NCBI RefSeq assembly: GCF_900167225.1
Contig: NZ_FUXH01000007.1
Location: forward strand, 43,632 to 107,631
From: Porphyromonas crevioricanis
GTDB taxonomy: Bacteria > Bacteroidota > Bacteroidia > Bacteroidales > Porphyromonadaceae
Length of the DNA: 64,000 nucleotides
Direction of reading: 5' to 3'
A program made the position numbers and the translations under genes. The notes under the pieces were generated by a model, which had not been told where the DNA came from, did no database searches, and worked only from the letters and a program-made list of their open reading frames with translations. Below, piece by piece: positions 27,952 to 37,839 of this stretch; position 1 is the first letter of the stretch, and each line of letters starts with the position of its first letter.

Positions 27952-27987
27952 GGGGCTGTGGCAAAATTCGATTTTGCCCACAGCCCC
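27952..27987 (-). terminator. Intrinsic terminator of the ABC-transporter operon; rest of gap empty
   Basis: GGGGCTGTGG...CCACAGCCCC with inner CAAAAT/ATTTTG forms a 16-bp stem with one bulge. On the minus strand it is followed by TTATTTCTTCTT, so it ends the operon reading from 37289 down to 28175. The rest of the 512-bp gap 27663-28174 shows no gene, repeat or RNA I could support; short ORFs there have no protein-like composition. Confidence 0.75.
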
Positions 27988-28174
27988 ATTTATGTGCGTT
28001 AGAATGCGCAAAAAGCAAGGCTCTAAGACTGAGGCTGAGGGGAGCATACTGGAAAGCCGAATGTCGCAAGTAACACAGCAGTTTGCGTATTATGGCACTC
28101 CGTCTGTATCCTGTACATTGTCAAAGTTCACCCTTATGGCACATAACCTTTGTAGAAAGAAAAACGAGAGGAGA

Positions 28175-29896
28175 TCAACTCAGAGGCAAAGCATGTTGCA
28201 ACTGAAACAAATGGGCAAATTCACCTCCTTGCTTCAACAATTCGGCTGGATGTCCGCTCTCAACGACCCGTCCATCCTTGAGTACAACGATCTTGTGGGC
28301 ATTGGCCACTGTACGCATCCGATGGGCAATGATCAGCACCGTCTTATTGCGAATTAACTCCGAAATAGCGGACTGTATTTGACTCTCATTCTCCACATCA
28401 AGACTGGCCGTAGCCTCATCCAGCAAGACGACAGGGGCATCTTTAAGCAAAGCCCGGGCAATAGAGATGCGCTGACGCTCCCCTCCGGAGAGTCTCTCTC
28501 CATTCTCCCCGATAATCGTATCGTAGCCATTCGGCAGACGGCTGACAAACTCATCACACCGAGCCAATCGGGCGACAGCTCTGACCTCTTCGTCGGTTGC
28601 ATCTTGCCGGCCTATGCGGATATTGTCCATCACACTTGCATTGAAAAGAAGGACGTCCTGAAAGACAATTGCGTAATGGCGAAGCAAACTTTCGGGATCG
28701 ATAGTAGAAATATCTACCCCTCCTAAGAAAATCCGGCCATGATCAACATCCCAAAACCGGGCAGCCAGCTTGGCCGAAGTACTCTTACCTCCACCAGAAG
28801 GACCCACCAAGGCTGTCACCTCTCCCTGACGGGCAGTGAAAGAGACAGAGCGCAAGACCTGTCTATCGCCTCCATAGGAAAAATCTACCTCCTCGAAAGT
28901 AATATCATAGTTAGACACCTGAAAGTCTGATGTTCCTTGCTGGATAGGCATAGCATCCATTTCTCGCATACGGTCAATGCGAACATCAAGAAAGGCAAGA
29001 ATAGCCATGTTGTTGAATACCTCCATAATCGGGTTGTAGATAGTCGACCCGATCATGAGAAATACGAGATATGTAAATAGATCAACCTCTCCTGAGACTA
29101 ACAAGTAAGCCCCCACGAGAATAACCGAGGCCAACCCCAGTTTCAGGATGATATAAGATATATTGATAGAACAGCCAACAAGCAGTTCTCCCTTGATCAT
29201 GCCTTGCTCACAGCTATCCAATTCGTCATCAAGCTTAGCCAAGTAGTCTGCCTCTCCGTTGTAGGACTTAATTTCCTGAATTTCCTCCAAACCCTCCTGT
29301 ATACGCTCCGTGACAGCTCGCTTGACGAAGTAATGCTTCCTATGCAGACGCAACATAAACTTCTTGGATACAAAAATCACTGCAGCTGCCACTGGTACAA
29401 CCCAAAGCAGGGCCAGAGAGAGTTGCCAGTTAAAACAGAACAAACCAAGTCCAACCAACGATAAACTCAAGAAAGAGGCAAAAAGCTGTGGAATGGAATG
29501 GGAGAACATTTTCTCAAGCTCCGAATTGTCCTCCATAAGCGTTGCAGTAAGGTCAGAGAGATTTTTCTCCGCAAAGAAAGCCAATGGCAACTTGCGCAAC
29601 TTCTCAGCCAGACCAATACGCCTATTGGCACTTTCCACATACACGTTCGTGTAAGTATTGGTGTATTGAATCATGGCAAGGGCAAACAATATCAGCATAA
29701 AAGCAAGTGCAACAGCTATATAAAAACGCCAACCATGCAAAGCAAGAGCATGGAAATAATCATCAAGAAACAGGAAAGTAAACACAGCCGGCAACATCAG
29801 GGCAATATTGAGCAGCGTAGTCCAGGCAATCCCCCCGAAAAGGGACTTGCCCCCCTGTCTCGATAGAGCAAATCTATTTTGGAAGTATGAAATCAT
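28175..29896 (-). CDS. ABC exporter half-transporter (permease-ATPase fusion), subunit 2
   Basis: 573 residues. About six membrane helices (~20-300) are fused to a nucleotide-binding domain with Walker A 'GPSGGGKSTSA' (~368), signature 'LSGGERQRISIARALL' and Walker B 'VVLLDEATASLD'. A second, different half-transporter lies 44 nt upstream, so the two probably form a heterodimer. Both NBDs keep the Walker B glutamate and H-loop ('IIAHRM'), so no degenerate site is apparent. It is the last gene of the TetR/MMPL cluster. Substrate unknown; lipids, peptides or siderophores are family options. Confidence 0.9.
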   Translation of the reverse strand: MISYFQNRFALSRQGGKSLFGGIAWTTLLNIALMLPAVFTFLFLDDYFHALALHGWRFYIAVALAFMLILFALAMIQYTNTYTNVYVESANRRIGLAEKLRKLPLAFFAEKNLSDLTATLMEDNSELEKMFSHSIPQLFASFLSLSLVGLGLFCFNWQLSLALLWVVPVAAAVIFVSKKFMLRLHRKHYFVKRAVTERIQEGLEEIQEIKSYNGEADYLAKLDDELDSCEQGMIKGELLVGCSINISYIILKLGLASVILVGAYLLVSGEVDLFTYLVFLMIGSTIYNPIMEVFNNMAILAFLDVRIDRMREMDAMPIQQGTSDFQVSNYDITFEEVDFSYGGDRQVLRSVSFTARQGEVTALVGPSGGGKSTSAKLAARFWDVDHGRIFLGGVDISTIDPESLLRHYAIVFQDVLLFNASVMDNIRIGRQDATDEEVRAVARLARCDEFVSRLPNGYDTIIGENGERLSGGERQRISIARALLKDAPVVLLDEATASLDVENESQIQSAISELIRNKTVLIIAHRMRTVANAHKIVVLKDGRVVESGHPAELLKQGGEFAHLFQLQHALPLS

Positions 29897-29940
29897 CTTT
29901 GTGTCAATTTATTATTCGGATTAGTGATACAAGCCTCCTC

Positions 29941-31692
29941 CTATACTGTCCAGGCCACAGATCGCTGGTATTCATCCCACATGGAACTATACAGACCTTT
30001 CTTGGCGAGCAACTCTTCATGGTTCCCCTGCTCTGCAATCTGCCCCTTATCTACCACCAGAATACGATCTGCCTGCTGCACACTTGTCAAGCGATGTGCA
30101 ATCATCAACACTGTCTTGCCTTTCATCAACTCTTGCAAAGCCTGATGTATAAGTGTCTCACTCTCGGGATCGGCAAAAGCAGTAGCCTCATCAAGCACCA
30201 CAATAGAGGCATTCTTAAGAATAGCTCTGGCTAAGGCAATCCGCTGTCGTTCTCCACCGGAAAGGTAGATACCGTCCGCTCCAATTCGTGTATTCAGGCC
30301 ATTGGGTAAGCGATCGATAATCTCCCTGCTTCGAGAAAGATCGATAGCCCTATTTATCGCCTCCTCTGTAGCATCGGGAGTTCCATAGGTAATATTTTCC
30401 CGAAGTGTCGTTTTGAAAAGTTTGGTATTCTGGAAAACAAAAGCAACTCTCTCCATCAGATCCTCCTTGGCCATATCACGCACATCTACCCCACCTATCC
30501 GTACACTGCCATGAGAGACATCCCAAAAGCGAGGGATTAGCCGAGCGATAGTTGTTTTGCCACTGCCGGAAGGGCCTACCAAAGCATAGGTCTTGCCCTC
30601 CGGGATCATGAAGTCTACACCATCGACAGCTTTTTGTGTCGTTCCCGGATAGCCGAAGCTCACCTGGTTGAATGCAAGGTCGTGCTGCTGAGGCCTAAGG
30701 GTTTTCTCGGCAATAGGCAAAGAGCTCTCAGAGGTAAGTTGCTCCAAGCGGCTAATTGTCTCATTTGCCAAGAAAAGATTTTGTCCAAGATGCATGATCT
30801 TCATGATATTGGTGGCAAAAAGAGGGGTGACCAATAAATACAGGAACATATCTGCCAGCAACTCCGTTGGATTATCTGATTTGCCGATCAGCAAGATCGT
30901 CACCGGGATGAGGAAAAAGGCAAAACTATGTATCGCCACCATATAGAAAGACATGGGTTTCTGCCAGCTAAGAGTGTACTTCATCACCAAATCTCGATAG
31001 GAGATAATACTATCGTAAAATCGCTTAAAAGAGAATACCGTTTGCTGAAAAACCTTCACCACCGGGATCCCTCGTACATATTCAACAGCTTCGCTGCTCA
31101 TCTTTTCCTGTGCATCAAGGTATCTCCGCTGGAAATCATTACGATTCGGATTCATCATAATAAACATCGTAAGACAGGCAGCCAATATGGGTATCAGACA
31201 AACCAATCCCAGACGTGGGTCAAACACGAATATAAGGATGAAGACACCCAAGGGAGCAGTTATACTCCCAATGATATCCGGCAACAAATGCGCCAGCAAG
31301 ATATGTGTCTGGGAGGTATCTTCGTCTATGACTTTCCGTATTTTGCCACTAAGTTTCTTATCGAAATAGCCCAATGGCATTCTCAATACACGACGCATCG
31401 CTTCTCGTCTCATATTTAGCTCGACCCGAAAAGCAACCAGATGCGACAACATCAGGGAGCAAAAATAGAGGAGTATGGCTATGACCGAGACGCCCACAGC
31501 CCACCAAGCATAAGTCTTCACAAGAGAGCTATCTGCCAAGCCTCTACCGGACAACAGTTCACGGACGATAAACCAAATAAGAATGAAAGGCAACAATGAC
31601 ACCAAACCATTCATGGCCGAGAGAGCAAAGGATATGGGCAGAAGAATCTTACGCTGCCCCATGTAGGATTGGATTTTTTGAATCGTATTCAT
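29941..31692 (-). CDS. ABC exporter half-transporter (permease-ATPase fusion), subunit 1
   Basis: 583 residues with six predicted membrane helices (~20-310) and an ATPase domain: Walker A 'GPSGSGKTTIA' (~371), Q-loop 'VAFVFQNTKLF', signature 'LSGGERQRIALARAIL', Walker B 'IVVLDEATAFADPESE' (an unusual D-loop) and H-loop 'MIAHRL'. The A-F-A-D-P variant after Walker B is seen in IrtA/YbtP-like exporters. It follows the beta-barrel gene by 18 nt. Partner of the gene at 28175-29896. Confidence 0.9.
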   Translation of the reverse strand: MNTIQKIQSYMGQRKILLPISFALSAMNGLVSLLPFILIWFIVRELLSGRGLADSSLVKTYAWWAVGVSVIAILLYFCSLMLSHLVAFRVELNMRREAMRRVLRMPLGYFDKKLSGKIRKVIDEDTSQTHILLAHLLPDIIGSITAPLGVFILIFVFDPRLGLVCLIPILAACLTMFIMMNPNRNDFQRRYLDAQEKMSSEAVEYVRGIPVVKVFQQTVFSFKRFYDSIISYRDLVMKYTLSWQKPMSFYMVAIHSFAFFLIPVTILLIGKSDNPTELLADMFLYLLVTPLFATNIMKIMHLGQNLFLANETISRLEQLTSESSLPIAEKTLRPQQHDLAFNQVSFGYPGTTQKAVDGVDFMIPEGKTYALVGPSGSGKTTIARLIPRFWDVSHGSVRIGGVDVRDMAKEDLMERVAFVFQNTKLFKTTLRENITYGTPDATEEAINRAIDLSRSREIIDRLPNGLNTRIGADGIYLSGGERQRIALARAILKNASIVVLDEATAFADPESETLIHQALQELMKGKTVLMIAHRLTSVQQADRILVVDKGQIAEQGNHEELLAKKGLYSSMWDEYQRSVAWTV

Positions 31693-31710
31693 CGGAAATG
31701 CAATGTCTTT

Positions 31711-32979
31711 TTAGAAGCTGTATCTAGCTTTGATCCAAACTTCCGAATTGTCTCTATATCGGGCAAACAGGCTCCCATTGTCTTGCCCGGCAAACCAATC
31801 GTAACCGGCCAATAAATGCAACTGATCACTCAGAGCATAATCTCCTGAAAAACGGCTGAACCACGCTCCATTATTGAGATCGAGATAAGTAAAATTGGCA
31901 AGAGAGAGTGTACTGCCCAGCATTTTTTTTGAGATATGAAGTGTAAGCAGAGAGGTATGCTCATCTTGCCCGGCAATAGGATCGTAGTCGAAAATGCTCT
32001 CTGAAGAAAGCTGAGCTGAGAGCATCCATTCGTAAGGAGCATACCAATCAGCTCCAACAAGCCAATTGAGAGAATTGAATCCCTGCTCTGGAGAACGAAA
32101 ATGCTTATCTATGTTGAATGCCGCCTCTCCTCTAAGGACAAAAGCACCGAGAGGCTTGGCAATGTCTCCCCCAACGAAACCCATGCGGTAATAGCGAGGA
32201 GAGACACGCACACTGCCAGGAGTCATTCCTCTTTCGATCTGCAAAACAGGCATTTTGTTCCATGTATGCAAAGCTGCAAGAGAAAAATCTACACCCGGCA
32301 GAGTAAAGCTCAAACGACCGCCATATTCTATATTGGCCAATTTGAGGGCAGGCTTACTATCCTTGTCATCCCATTCGATTTCGTAAGACTTTTTTTGACC
32401 TGAAGAGGAGAATATACTCCACGGATTGTTTTCCCCAGTCGGCAATATATACCCCTCGAAAGTGGGTACCAATATGGTTTCGAATCGTAGCTTTTCGTTG
32501 TACAGAGAGAAGCGCAAAGCATTTACCGGCAAACGGATATCATCGTAGTCTTGAGCGAGAAACTCTGTCAAATCCATTGGAGAGACCAAGTCGGTAATAC
32601 GTACTCCATCGGCAGTTCCCCAAATCACAAACTGTCGCCCAAAACTGATCTTCCAAAACTCCTCTTGATGTTCAAAATAGGCTTCTCTCAATTTCAGATT
32701 GCAAGGCCCTCCGGTGATGGGGTTATACGCAGCATCGAAAGAAGCAACAACAACCGACTCGTCGAAACGCTTGGTAAACTCTCCTCGCAGCCGTGTACGC
32801 GAACTCATAATATCATGAGGAGAGGTTACACGCATCGCATGGTAGGTATCTACAAAGCCCTTTGTATCGAATGTCACTCCTCGCTCTCCTTCCGGAGACA
32901 AGGCTCGCAGAGGCAAAGCCCCGACAATCAGGCCAAGCAACAGAATCGCATATAAACAAACAGTATCTCGATACATCAT
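31711..32979 (-). CDS. Predicted outer-membrane beta-barrel protein (DUF1302/porin-like)
   Basis: 422 residues with a signal peptide ending near 'PLRALS'. The body is made of alternating-hydrophobic strands separated by polar turns and ends in '...SEVWIKARYSF', the terminal aromatic expected of a BAM-assembled barrel. Early strands ('FGRQFVIWGTADGVRITDLVSPMD') resemble the DUF1302 group that accompanies RND/MMPL exporters and LolA-like proteins in Proteobacteria. That comparison is from memory. The start is set at the ATG sharing its A with the upstream TGA (TGATG overlap), implying translational coupling; GTG 32982 and ATG 32976 are alternatives. Confidence 0.75.
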   Translation of the reverse strand: MMYRDTVCLYAILLLGLIVGALPLRALSPEGERGVTFDTKGFVDTYHAMRVTSPHDIMSSRTRLRGEFTKRFDESVVVASFDAAYNPITGGPCNLKLREAYFEHQEEFWKISFGRQFVIWGTADGVRITDLVSPMDLTEFLAQDYDDIRLPVNALRFSLYNEKLRFETILVPTFEGYILPTGENNPWSIFSSSGQKKSYEIEWDDKDSKPALKLANIEYGGRLSFTLPGVDFSLAALHTWNKMPVLQIERGMTPGSVRVSPRYYRMGFVGGDIAKPLGAFVLRGEAAFNIDKHFRSPEQGFNSLNWLVGADWYAPYEWMLSAQLSSESIFDYDPIAGQDEHTSLLTLHISKKMLGSTLSLANFTYLDLNNGAWFSRFSGDYALSDQLHLLAGYDWFAGQDNGSLFARYRDNSEVWIKARYSF

Positions 32980-33767
32980 CACATACCGCCTTTCTCGAGA
33001 GTGGCAACATTAAACTTCGATTCATCCAGAGGTAAATCGAACTTAGGGTTTTTGATTTCCAAAATCGTTTGGTGTCCATTCTGTACATTAGTCATGTGCA
33101 TCTTCTTGGCCACCCAAAATCCGTTCACCTTACTGATCTCGGATAGCTCCAGCCGACGATGTAGCTTGCCCATTTTGTCGTAGTACTCGACCTTGACAGG
33201 GATCAAACAATCCTGGCGTACCCAAGTCATCTTGCTCGAAAAGACATCACGGTTATCTCGTGGCTTGGACTCCACTTTCCAGCATTTATGCCCGGCAAGA
33301 GTCTCTTCTGCCAGGAGAGAATGTGTGTCTTCATCCACATGTCTGCCCCCCATGTCGTCATAGGTAAAGTCACTTCCCATGAAGTAGTCTTTCTTAGCTG
33401 AGGAACCACTGATCCGTCTGACTTTTTTCATTGAGGGGAGATAGAGCCAACGATCATCTTCTTTGTCTGCCGAATCGTAATCCCAAGTGAGAAATCCGGT
33501 TCCTTTGACATCTCCAGGATAAAGGAAAAACAGAATTGTCTTGCGGTCTTTCTTCCCTTTGCCCATATCAATCGAATAGGAGAGCAATTTGCGCTCTCTG
33601 GTACTTCCACGTTTATTGATCAGAGTCATGCCCAATTCCGACTGTCGAGTGTCTCCATCTGAGCGATCCTTCACTTTCTGCATAACATCTCGCCCTGTCT
33701 TCTGCGCAAAAGATCCGGTCGTCCAGAGAAAGGCCATGACAAGGCCTGTAAATACGATACGATTCAT
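32979..33767 (-). CDS. Periplasmic LolA-like outer-membrane lipoprotein-sorting family protein
   Basis: 262 residues with a signal peptide (~1-21, '[12 protein letters not shown]'). The mature part matches the COG2834-type 'outer membrane lipoprotein-sorting protein' pattern: '[21 protein letters not shown]', '[17 protein letters not shown]', '[13 protein letters not shown]', '[13 protein letters not shown]'. Such proteins adopt a LolA-like half-barrel that holds acyl chains and are usually encoded with MMPL exporters, distinct from true LolA. It is translationally coupled to the barrel gene downstream and lies 16 nt after the small membrane-protein gene. Confidence 0.82.
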   Translation of the reverse strand: MNRIVFTGLVMAFLWTTGSFAQKTGRDVMQKVKDRSDGDTRQSELGMTLINKRGSTRERKLLSYSIDMGKGKKDRKTILFFLYPGDVKGTGFLTWDYDSADKEDDRWLYLPSMKKVRRISGSSAKKDYFMGSDFTYDDMGGRHVDEDTHSLLAEETLAGHKCWKVESKPRDNRDVFSSKMTWVRQDCLIPVKVEYYDKMGKLHRRLELSEISKVNGFWVAKKMHMTNVQNGHQTILEIKNPKFDLPLDESKFNVATLEKGGM

Positions 33768-33783
33768 TGTTTCAATTATGTTT

Positions 33784-34203
33784 TTATTCGGTTTCTAATT
33801 CTGGTTTACTTTCCATAGGTTTCCACAAGCGAACAACGAGAACAATGTTTGTTGCCAAGATGAAAGAGAGGAGCAAAATCTGTTCTATGCAGAAAGGACT
33901 CTCTCCGAAGGTTGCAATCAAGTGAACTGCATTGAGAAGCCCCATCAAAGAAGCCCATATTCGATTGAACCAAACAAAACCTCTGCTCTCAATCAAAAGA
34001 GTAAGCAGCACCATCAGCAAAGAGCCTACTCCGAAAACAATATGACTGACCACAAAGATGGTCGGCTCGGAGCCATCCGTTCCCGGCAGCTGAATATTTG
34101 CTCCGTAGAAGAGACTGTCCAGAGAAAAAACAGAGTGGAAAATGATCCCTGTGACAACCAATAGCCACAGAAAAGCCAACTTAATTTGCTCGATTTGTTT
34201 CAT
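33784..34203 (-). CDS. Small four-helix membrane protein, unknown function
   Basis: 139 residues with four hydrophobic stretches at about 7-27, 48-69, 78-97 and 104-124 and a charged C-terminus ('[13 protein letters not shown]'). No family recognised. Being 10 nt after the MMPL gene and 16 nt before the LolA-like gene, it is most simply an accessory of the exporter. Confidence 0.7.
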   Translation of the reverse strand: MKQIEQIKLAFLWLLVVTGIIFHSVFSLDSLFYGANIQLPGTDGSEPTIFVVSHIVFGVGSLLMVLLTLLIESRGFVWFNRIWASLMGLLNAVHLIATFGESPFCIEQILLLSFILATNIVLVVRLWKPMESKPELETE

Positions 34204-34213
34204 AACTACCTCT

Positions 34214-36601
34214 TCATTTTAAGGTTGTACGATTCTCTTCTTCTCTCCTCTTGTCTCCCTCTTCCTTGCCGAAAATTTTGAAGCGACGGAATAACAAAGG
34301 AGTAATACACAAATCGGCCAAAAGAGCCGAAAGCATCCCTGCCACAGAAAGAATACCCATATGGATGAAAGAGAGATTTTCCGAAGTTGTATAGGCGGCA
34401 AAATTGGAGGAAACGATAAGGCTCGTCAGAACAATGGGAGTCCCCACAATACGGAAAGTCTTCAGAATAGCTCCACGATAGTCTCGTTGTCGATCGAACT
34501 CCAAATGGCCATGATTGATGAAGTGTATCGTGTCATCCACAGCCAGACCGAGTACCATAGGCATGATAGTGGCCGTCATCATATCAAGAGGATAATCCAT
34601 CCAACCCATCAATCCACCAACAACAATGGCAGGCATTATATTAGGTATCAAGCCGATAAGCCCCACACGGACACTGCCAAAAACAACCATCATCAAGATG
34701 CCGATAATCAGTAGCGAAATCACAAATGAGCTGATCTGTCCGCGCACAATGTATTGCATCATCGTGGTAAACTGTGGCAACGATCCCACCGGTGTTATCT
34801 GTGCATCCGGGAAAAGTTTGCGTGCCAGATCGGTAATATCTTGCATCTCCCGCTCGGCTTCTCCGGAGTTGTAGGCCTGCAACTCTACCTTAATGCGCAG
34901 ACGGCTGTATTCGTAGTCAATCCAGTTTTCCACCTCACTGCCACCGGCATTCTCGTAGAGTAAGAGCTGTTGGGCAACCTCCTCCTGACTGTCGGGAATG
35001 GTATAATAGGCTGCCTGACCATCGTGCAAAGTCTGGTTGAGATCCTTAATCACATTCAAAACCGATGTAGTACGCTTGGTGAGAGGATAGTTCTCCACAA
35101 CACGAGCCACGGAGTCCAGAGCCTTGAGAGCTTCGGGATTTTTGGCTGCACCGGGATTTTTGAGATCTATCATGATGTCATAGGAATAGACCGAACCAAG
35201 CTCACTCTCCCCTACTTCCATTATATCCTTTACATAGTCGATCCTCCGTCCCATAGTCCTGTCTATATCGAAAGCTGCCTCTATATTGGTAAAGTGGTAG
35301 AGGAGACCAACAGTGAATATTCCAAACACCAGCAAGATCTTTTTCTCATTGTTCAGGATCCAATCCCCAAAAGCCTCCAAATAGCGATCGATCCACTGCT
35401 TACCTATCGTGGCAGCGTTCTCCACTGGCTTGCGATCTTTACCAAAGCTCAGAGTTACTGGCATGACCAACATAGAAATGAAGAAAGTCAGAAGTACACT
35501 GAGTGAGGTAACAATCCCGACAAAATGCATCGGAACTACAGGAATAGTAAGGAAAGACAGAAGAGCAGCAAAAGTGGTCAAGGCACTAAACAAGATGGGC
35601 CAACCAGTTTCTCCAATCGTTTCGATAGCTGCCAACTTGCGTTTCCCATGCAGACGAAGTTGCCGCTTGAAGAAAGAATGGATATGTATGTTGTAGGCTA
35701 TCGCAATGGCAAAAGCCAAAAGCATCGGGATCAATATCATCGCACTATCTATACTCAAACGGAAATAGCCCACTAAGCCATAGGCAATGATGATAGAGCT
35801 CACAGCCGTGAGAATCGGTACCACTACTCCTCGGACTGAGCGAGTAAAGAGAGCAAGAACGATTAGAGCACAGACAATAGCCAAACTCATTACTCGAGTC
35901 ATCTCCTTCCCGATCCAATCCAGTTTACGGGCAGACAAATAAGGCATACCGGTACCTCTCGGGTTCAGCGGGGCATATTCGCTCTTGCTTAGTATCCGGT
36001 GAAGCTCTCTACCTGTAAGCATCTCAGGCGCAACACTCCCCTTTCCTTTATTCCAGACAGAATCTTCCGGGAAAGGGCGAAGCTTGAGCAACACCCAAGT
36101 CAATGTACCGTCTTTGGAAACCAGACGGCTGGCAATGTGTGGCTTGCGATAGGCTTTGCGCCGTATCTCAGCCAAGGCTGCCGGATCAGAAGGGATCTCC
36201 TCGGGAACAATCTGCTCGATGGATATTCCCTCCTCATTGCCTTCCATAAATTCTATATCGGTAAGCGAAGTAATCTTATCCGCATAAGACATACTATCCA
36301 ACATCTCGTTGGACAATTTGCGGATCAGCTCCAGACTCTCCTTGCTAAAACTGTCTTCACAGCGCGTAAGGACGGCAGCATAGTTGTCGTTACCGAAAAT
36401 GGACTTGAACTCTTCTGTTTTGACCATCATGGGATCGTCCTCGAGGAAGTAATCCTCCCAAGAGGTCTTGATGTTCAGAAAAGACAAGCCAAAGAGCCCT
36501 ATAACAAGCAGCAAAACAAAAAGCCCCAAAGAGAGAAAACGCCTGTGAATAATGTACTCCGCACGACGATAAAACCATTTGTTGATTCGTTCGATCTTCA
36601 T
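34214..36601 (-). CDS. MMPL/RND-superfamily exporter
   Basis: 795 residues with the duplicated RND layout: helix 1 (~22-45), a periplasmic loop (~46-240), helices 2-6 (~245-385), helix 7 (~425-445), a second loop (~450-630) and helices 8-12 (~635-780). The SSD-like segment 'MMTATIMPMVLGLAVDDTIHFINH' (~695) carries the proton-relay Asp pair typical of MMPL/hydrophobe-RND proteins. These use proton force to move lipids or hydrophobic compounds out of the inner membrane. 795 residues is short for HAE-type RND pumps and normal for the MMPL group. It is preceded by tetR (70 nt) and followed by the LolA-like and barrel genes. Confidence 0.9.
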   Translation of the reverse strand: MKIERINKWFYRRAEYIIHRRFLSLGLFVLLLVIGLFGLSFLNIKTSWEDYFLEDDPMMVKTEEFKSIFGNDNYAAVLTRCEDSFSKESLELIRKLSNEMLDSMSYADKITSLTDIEFMEGNEEGISIEQIVPEEIPSDPAALAEIRRKAYRKPHIASRLVSKDGTLTWVLLKLRPFPEDSVWNKGKGSVAPEMLTGRELHRILSKSEYAPLNPRGTGMPYLSARKLDWIGKEMTRVMSLAIVCALIVLALFTRSVRGVVVPILTAVSSIIIAYGLVGYFRLSIDSAMILIPMLLAFAIAIAYNIHIHSFFKRQLRLHGKRKLAAIETIGETGWPILFSALTTFAALLSFLTIPVVPMHFVGIVTSLSVLLTFFISMLVMPVTLSFGKDRKPVENAATIGKQWIDRYLEAFGDWILNNEKKILLVFGIFTVGLLYHFTNIEAAFDIDRTMGRRIDYVKDIMEVGESELGSVYSYDIMIDLKNPGAAKNPEALKALDSVARVVENYPLTKRTTSVLNVIKDLNQTLHDGQAAYYTIPDSQEEVAQQLLLYENAGGSEVENWIDYEYSRLRIKVELQAYNSGEAEREMQDITDLARKLFPDAQITPVGSLPQFTTMMQYIVRGQISSFVISLLIIGILMMVVFGSVRVGLIGLIPNIMPAIVVGGLMGWMDYPLDMMTATIMPMVLGLAVDDTIHFINHGHLEFDRQRDYRGAILKTFRIVGTPIVLTSLIVSSNFAAYTTSENLSFIHMGILSVAGMLSALLADLCITPLLFRRFKIFGKEEGDKRREEENRTTLK

Positions 36602-36671
36602 TGCTATAAATAATGTGGTTATTCAAAATACTCCCGACCAAATGCCTCTCTCAAACCGGATCCAACGGCCA

Positions 36672-37289
36672 TCATCCTCTCATCAACTCAGTCCAACCGG
36701 CCGTTCCGAATGCAATATATTCCGAGAGAGCTCGCTCTATCTCCTGCTCGGTCAACTCTTCGTTGGCTATGATCTCGGTAAATATGATCATCCACCACGT
36801 GGAACTCAGCTTGACAAAGAGAGGGGATACCTCCGCCTTGAATTGCGGATATTTCTTTCGAAATCGCTCCAGATACACCTTACCCACCTCGGTTTGGCGA
36901 CGGACAACCTCTTCTCTGAAAGACTCCAAGGAAGATCCTCCAGAGAGCAACAGCAGGAGCTTAAGCTCTGCCCGATATGTACGGGTAAGAGACATAAACT
37001 CTTGCACCATTTTCTCTCGATAGCGATCCGGAGCAGACATGTACAACTCCATATCCTCATCGCTATTGTGTTCCTCCAACATCTTGTTGAATGCATTCAA
37101 CAAAGGAGAGAGTACCTCTCTGAAAAGGCAATCCTTATGATCGAAATGGTTGTATATATTGCTAACTGCCACCGCACTCTCTGCAGCTATCACACGCAAA
37201 GAGGCTCCACGGAACCCCTTGGCAAGGAACTCTTCCCGAGCTGCTCGTACGATCCTTTGGCGAGTTGTGTTATTGCTCGTTGACTTCAT
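36672..37289 (-). CDS. TetR-family transcriptional regulator
   Basis: 205 residues. The N-terminal helix-turn-helix is standard: 'TRQRIVRAAREEFLAKGFRG' then 'SLRVIAAESAVAVSNIYNHF' and 'HFDHKDCLFREVL' (~10-55). The C-terminal ligand domain is unassigned. As first gene of the cluster it probably represses itself and the exporter genes, releasing on binding a substrate-like ligand; that is inference from position. The divergent gene lies 550 bp away across an inverted repeat. Confidence 0.9.
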   Translation of the reverse strand: MKSTSNNTTRQRIVRAAREEFLAKGFRGASLRVIAAESAVAVSNIYNHFDHKDCLFREVLSPLLNAFNKMLEEHNSDEDMELYMSAPDRYREKMVQEFMSLTRTYRAELKLLLLLSGGSSLESFREEVVRRQTEVGKVYLERFRKKYPQFKAEVSPLFVKLSSTWWMIIFTEIIANEELTEQEIERALSEYIAFGTAGWTELMRG

Positions 37290-37589
37290 CTGTTTTGTTC
37301 ATTAGGGTTCGGCACAACGGAGAATAAGGAAGAAGTCTCCTCATATCCAAGGGCTTATTACCAAGATCTGAGACAAAAGTATCGAGCATGAACACTGTTC
37401 ACAATGCCTACAGTTGGGTATTTCCTTCTCTTTTTTTCAGTATTTTTTAGTATGGATGACGAATTGCCAATTAGAGGCCTTCGGACCCAAAACGATCATT
37501 TATCAAAAACATAGGCAAATAGATTGTATTTTAATAGAATACAACATCCTATAAATGGGCAGCGGGACGTAATTTTTATTTAATGGGGA

Positions 37590-37671
37590 GAGAGCGAAAA
37601 TTCTCTCCTCAGAGAATTTTCGCTAACACAGGAGAGAACAAAAATTCTCTGAGGAGAGAATTTCGGCTCTC
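37590..37671. repeat. 31-bp inverted repeat with self-palindromic arms
   Basis: The left arm 37590-37620 and right arm 37641-37671 are reverse complements at 29 of 31 positions, with a 20-nt loop. Each arm also contains a near-palindrome (AAAATTCTCT and AGAGAATTTT around CCTC). It lies between the divergent tetR and DHOD-like genes. No T-run follows, so it is not a plain terminator; an operator or a MITE/REP-like remnant is possible. The rest of the 550-bp gap 37290-37839 is AT-rich with no gene. Confidence 0.85.
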
Positions 37672-37765
37672 TCAAAACACCGATGAATAGGGCTTTTTCA
37701 GGATGGGTCAAAAGGGGGTAAAGTTGAGGAAACCCTTGTGTGGCAAAGTGTTTAATTTCATTTTG

Positions 37766-37773
37766 TACCTTTG
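37766..37773 (+). promoter_or_regulatory. Candidate -7 box of the DHOD-like gene
   Basis: TACCTTTG matches TAnnTTTG. It overlaps the TTG at 37771 that would start the longest reading of the gene, which argues for a downstream start codon. No clear -33 box. Confidence 0.5.
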
Positions 37774-37839
37774 TTGAACAAATTAGGAAAGAACCGATTT
37801 ATAATGGCAGGGGCATTCCCCATTGAAACAAGAAGCAAG

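Noticed and set aside
27974..28357. Plus-strand 127-codon frame near the ABC gene end
   Set aside because: Half of it is antisense to the ABC ATPase C-terminus and the rest is a hairpin region; composition is not protein-like.
37771..37803. TTG start for the DHOD-like gene
   Set aside because: The codon lies inside the -7 promoter box, so it would not be on the mRNA.
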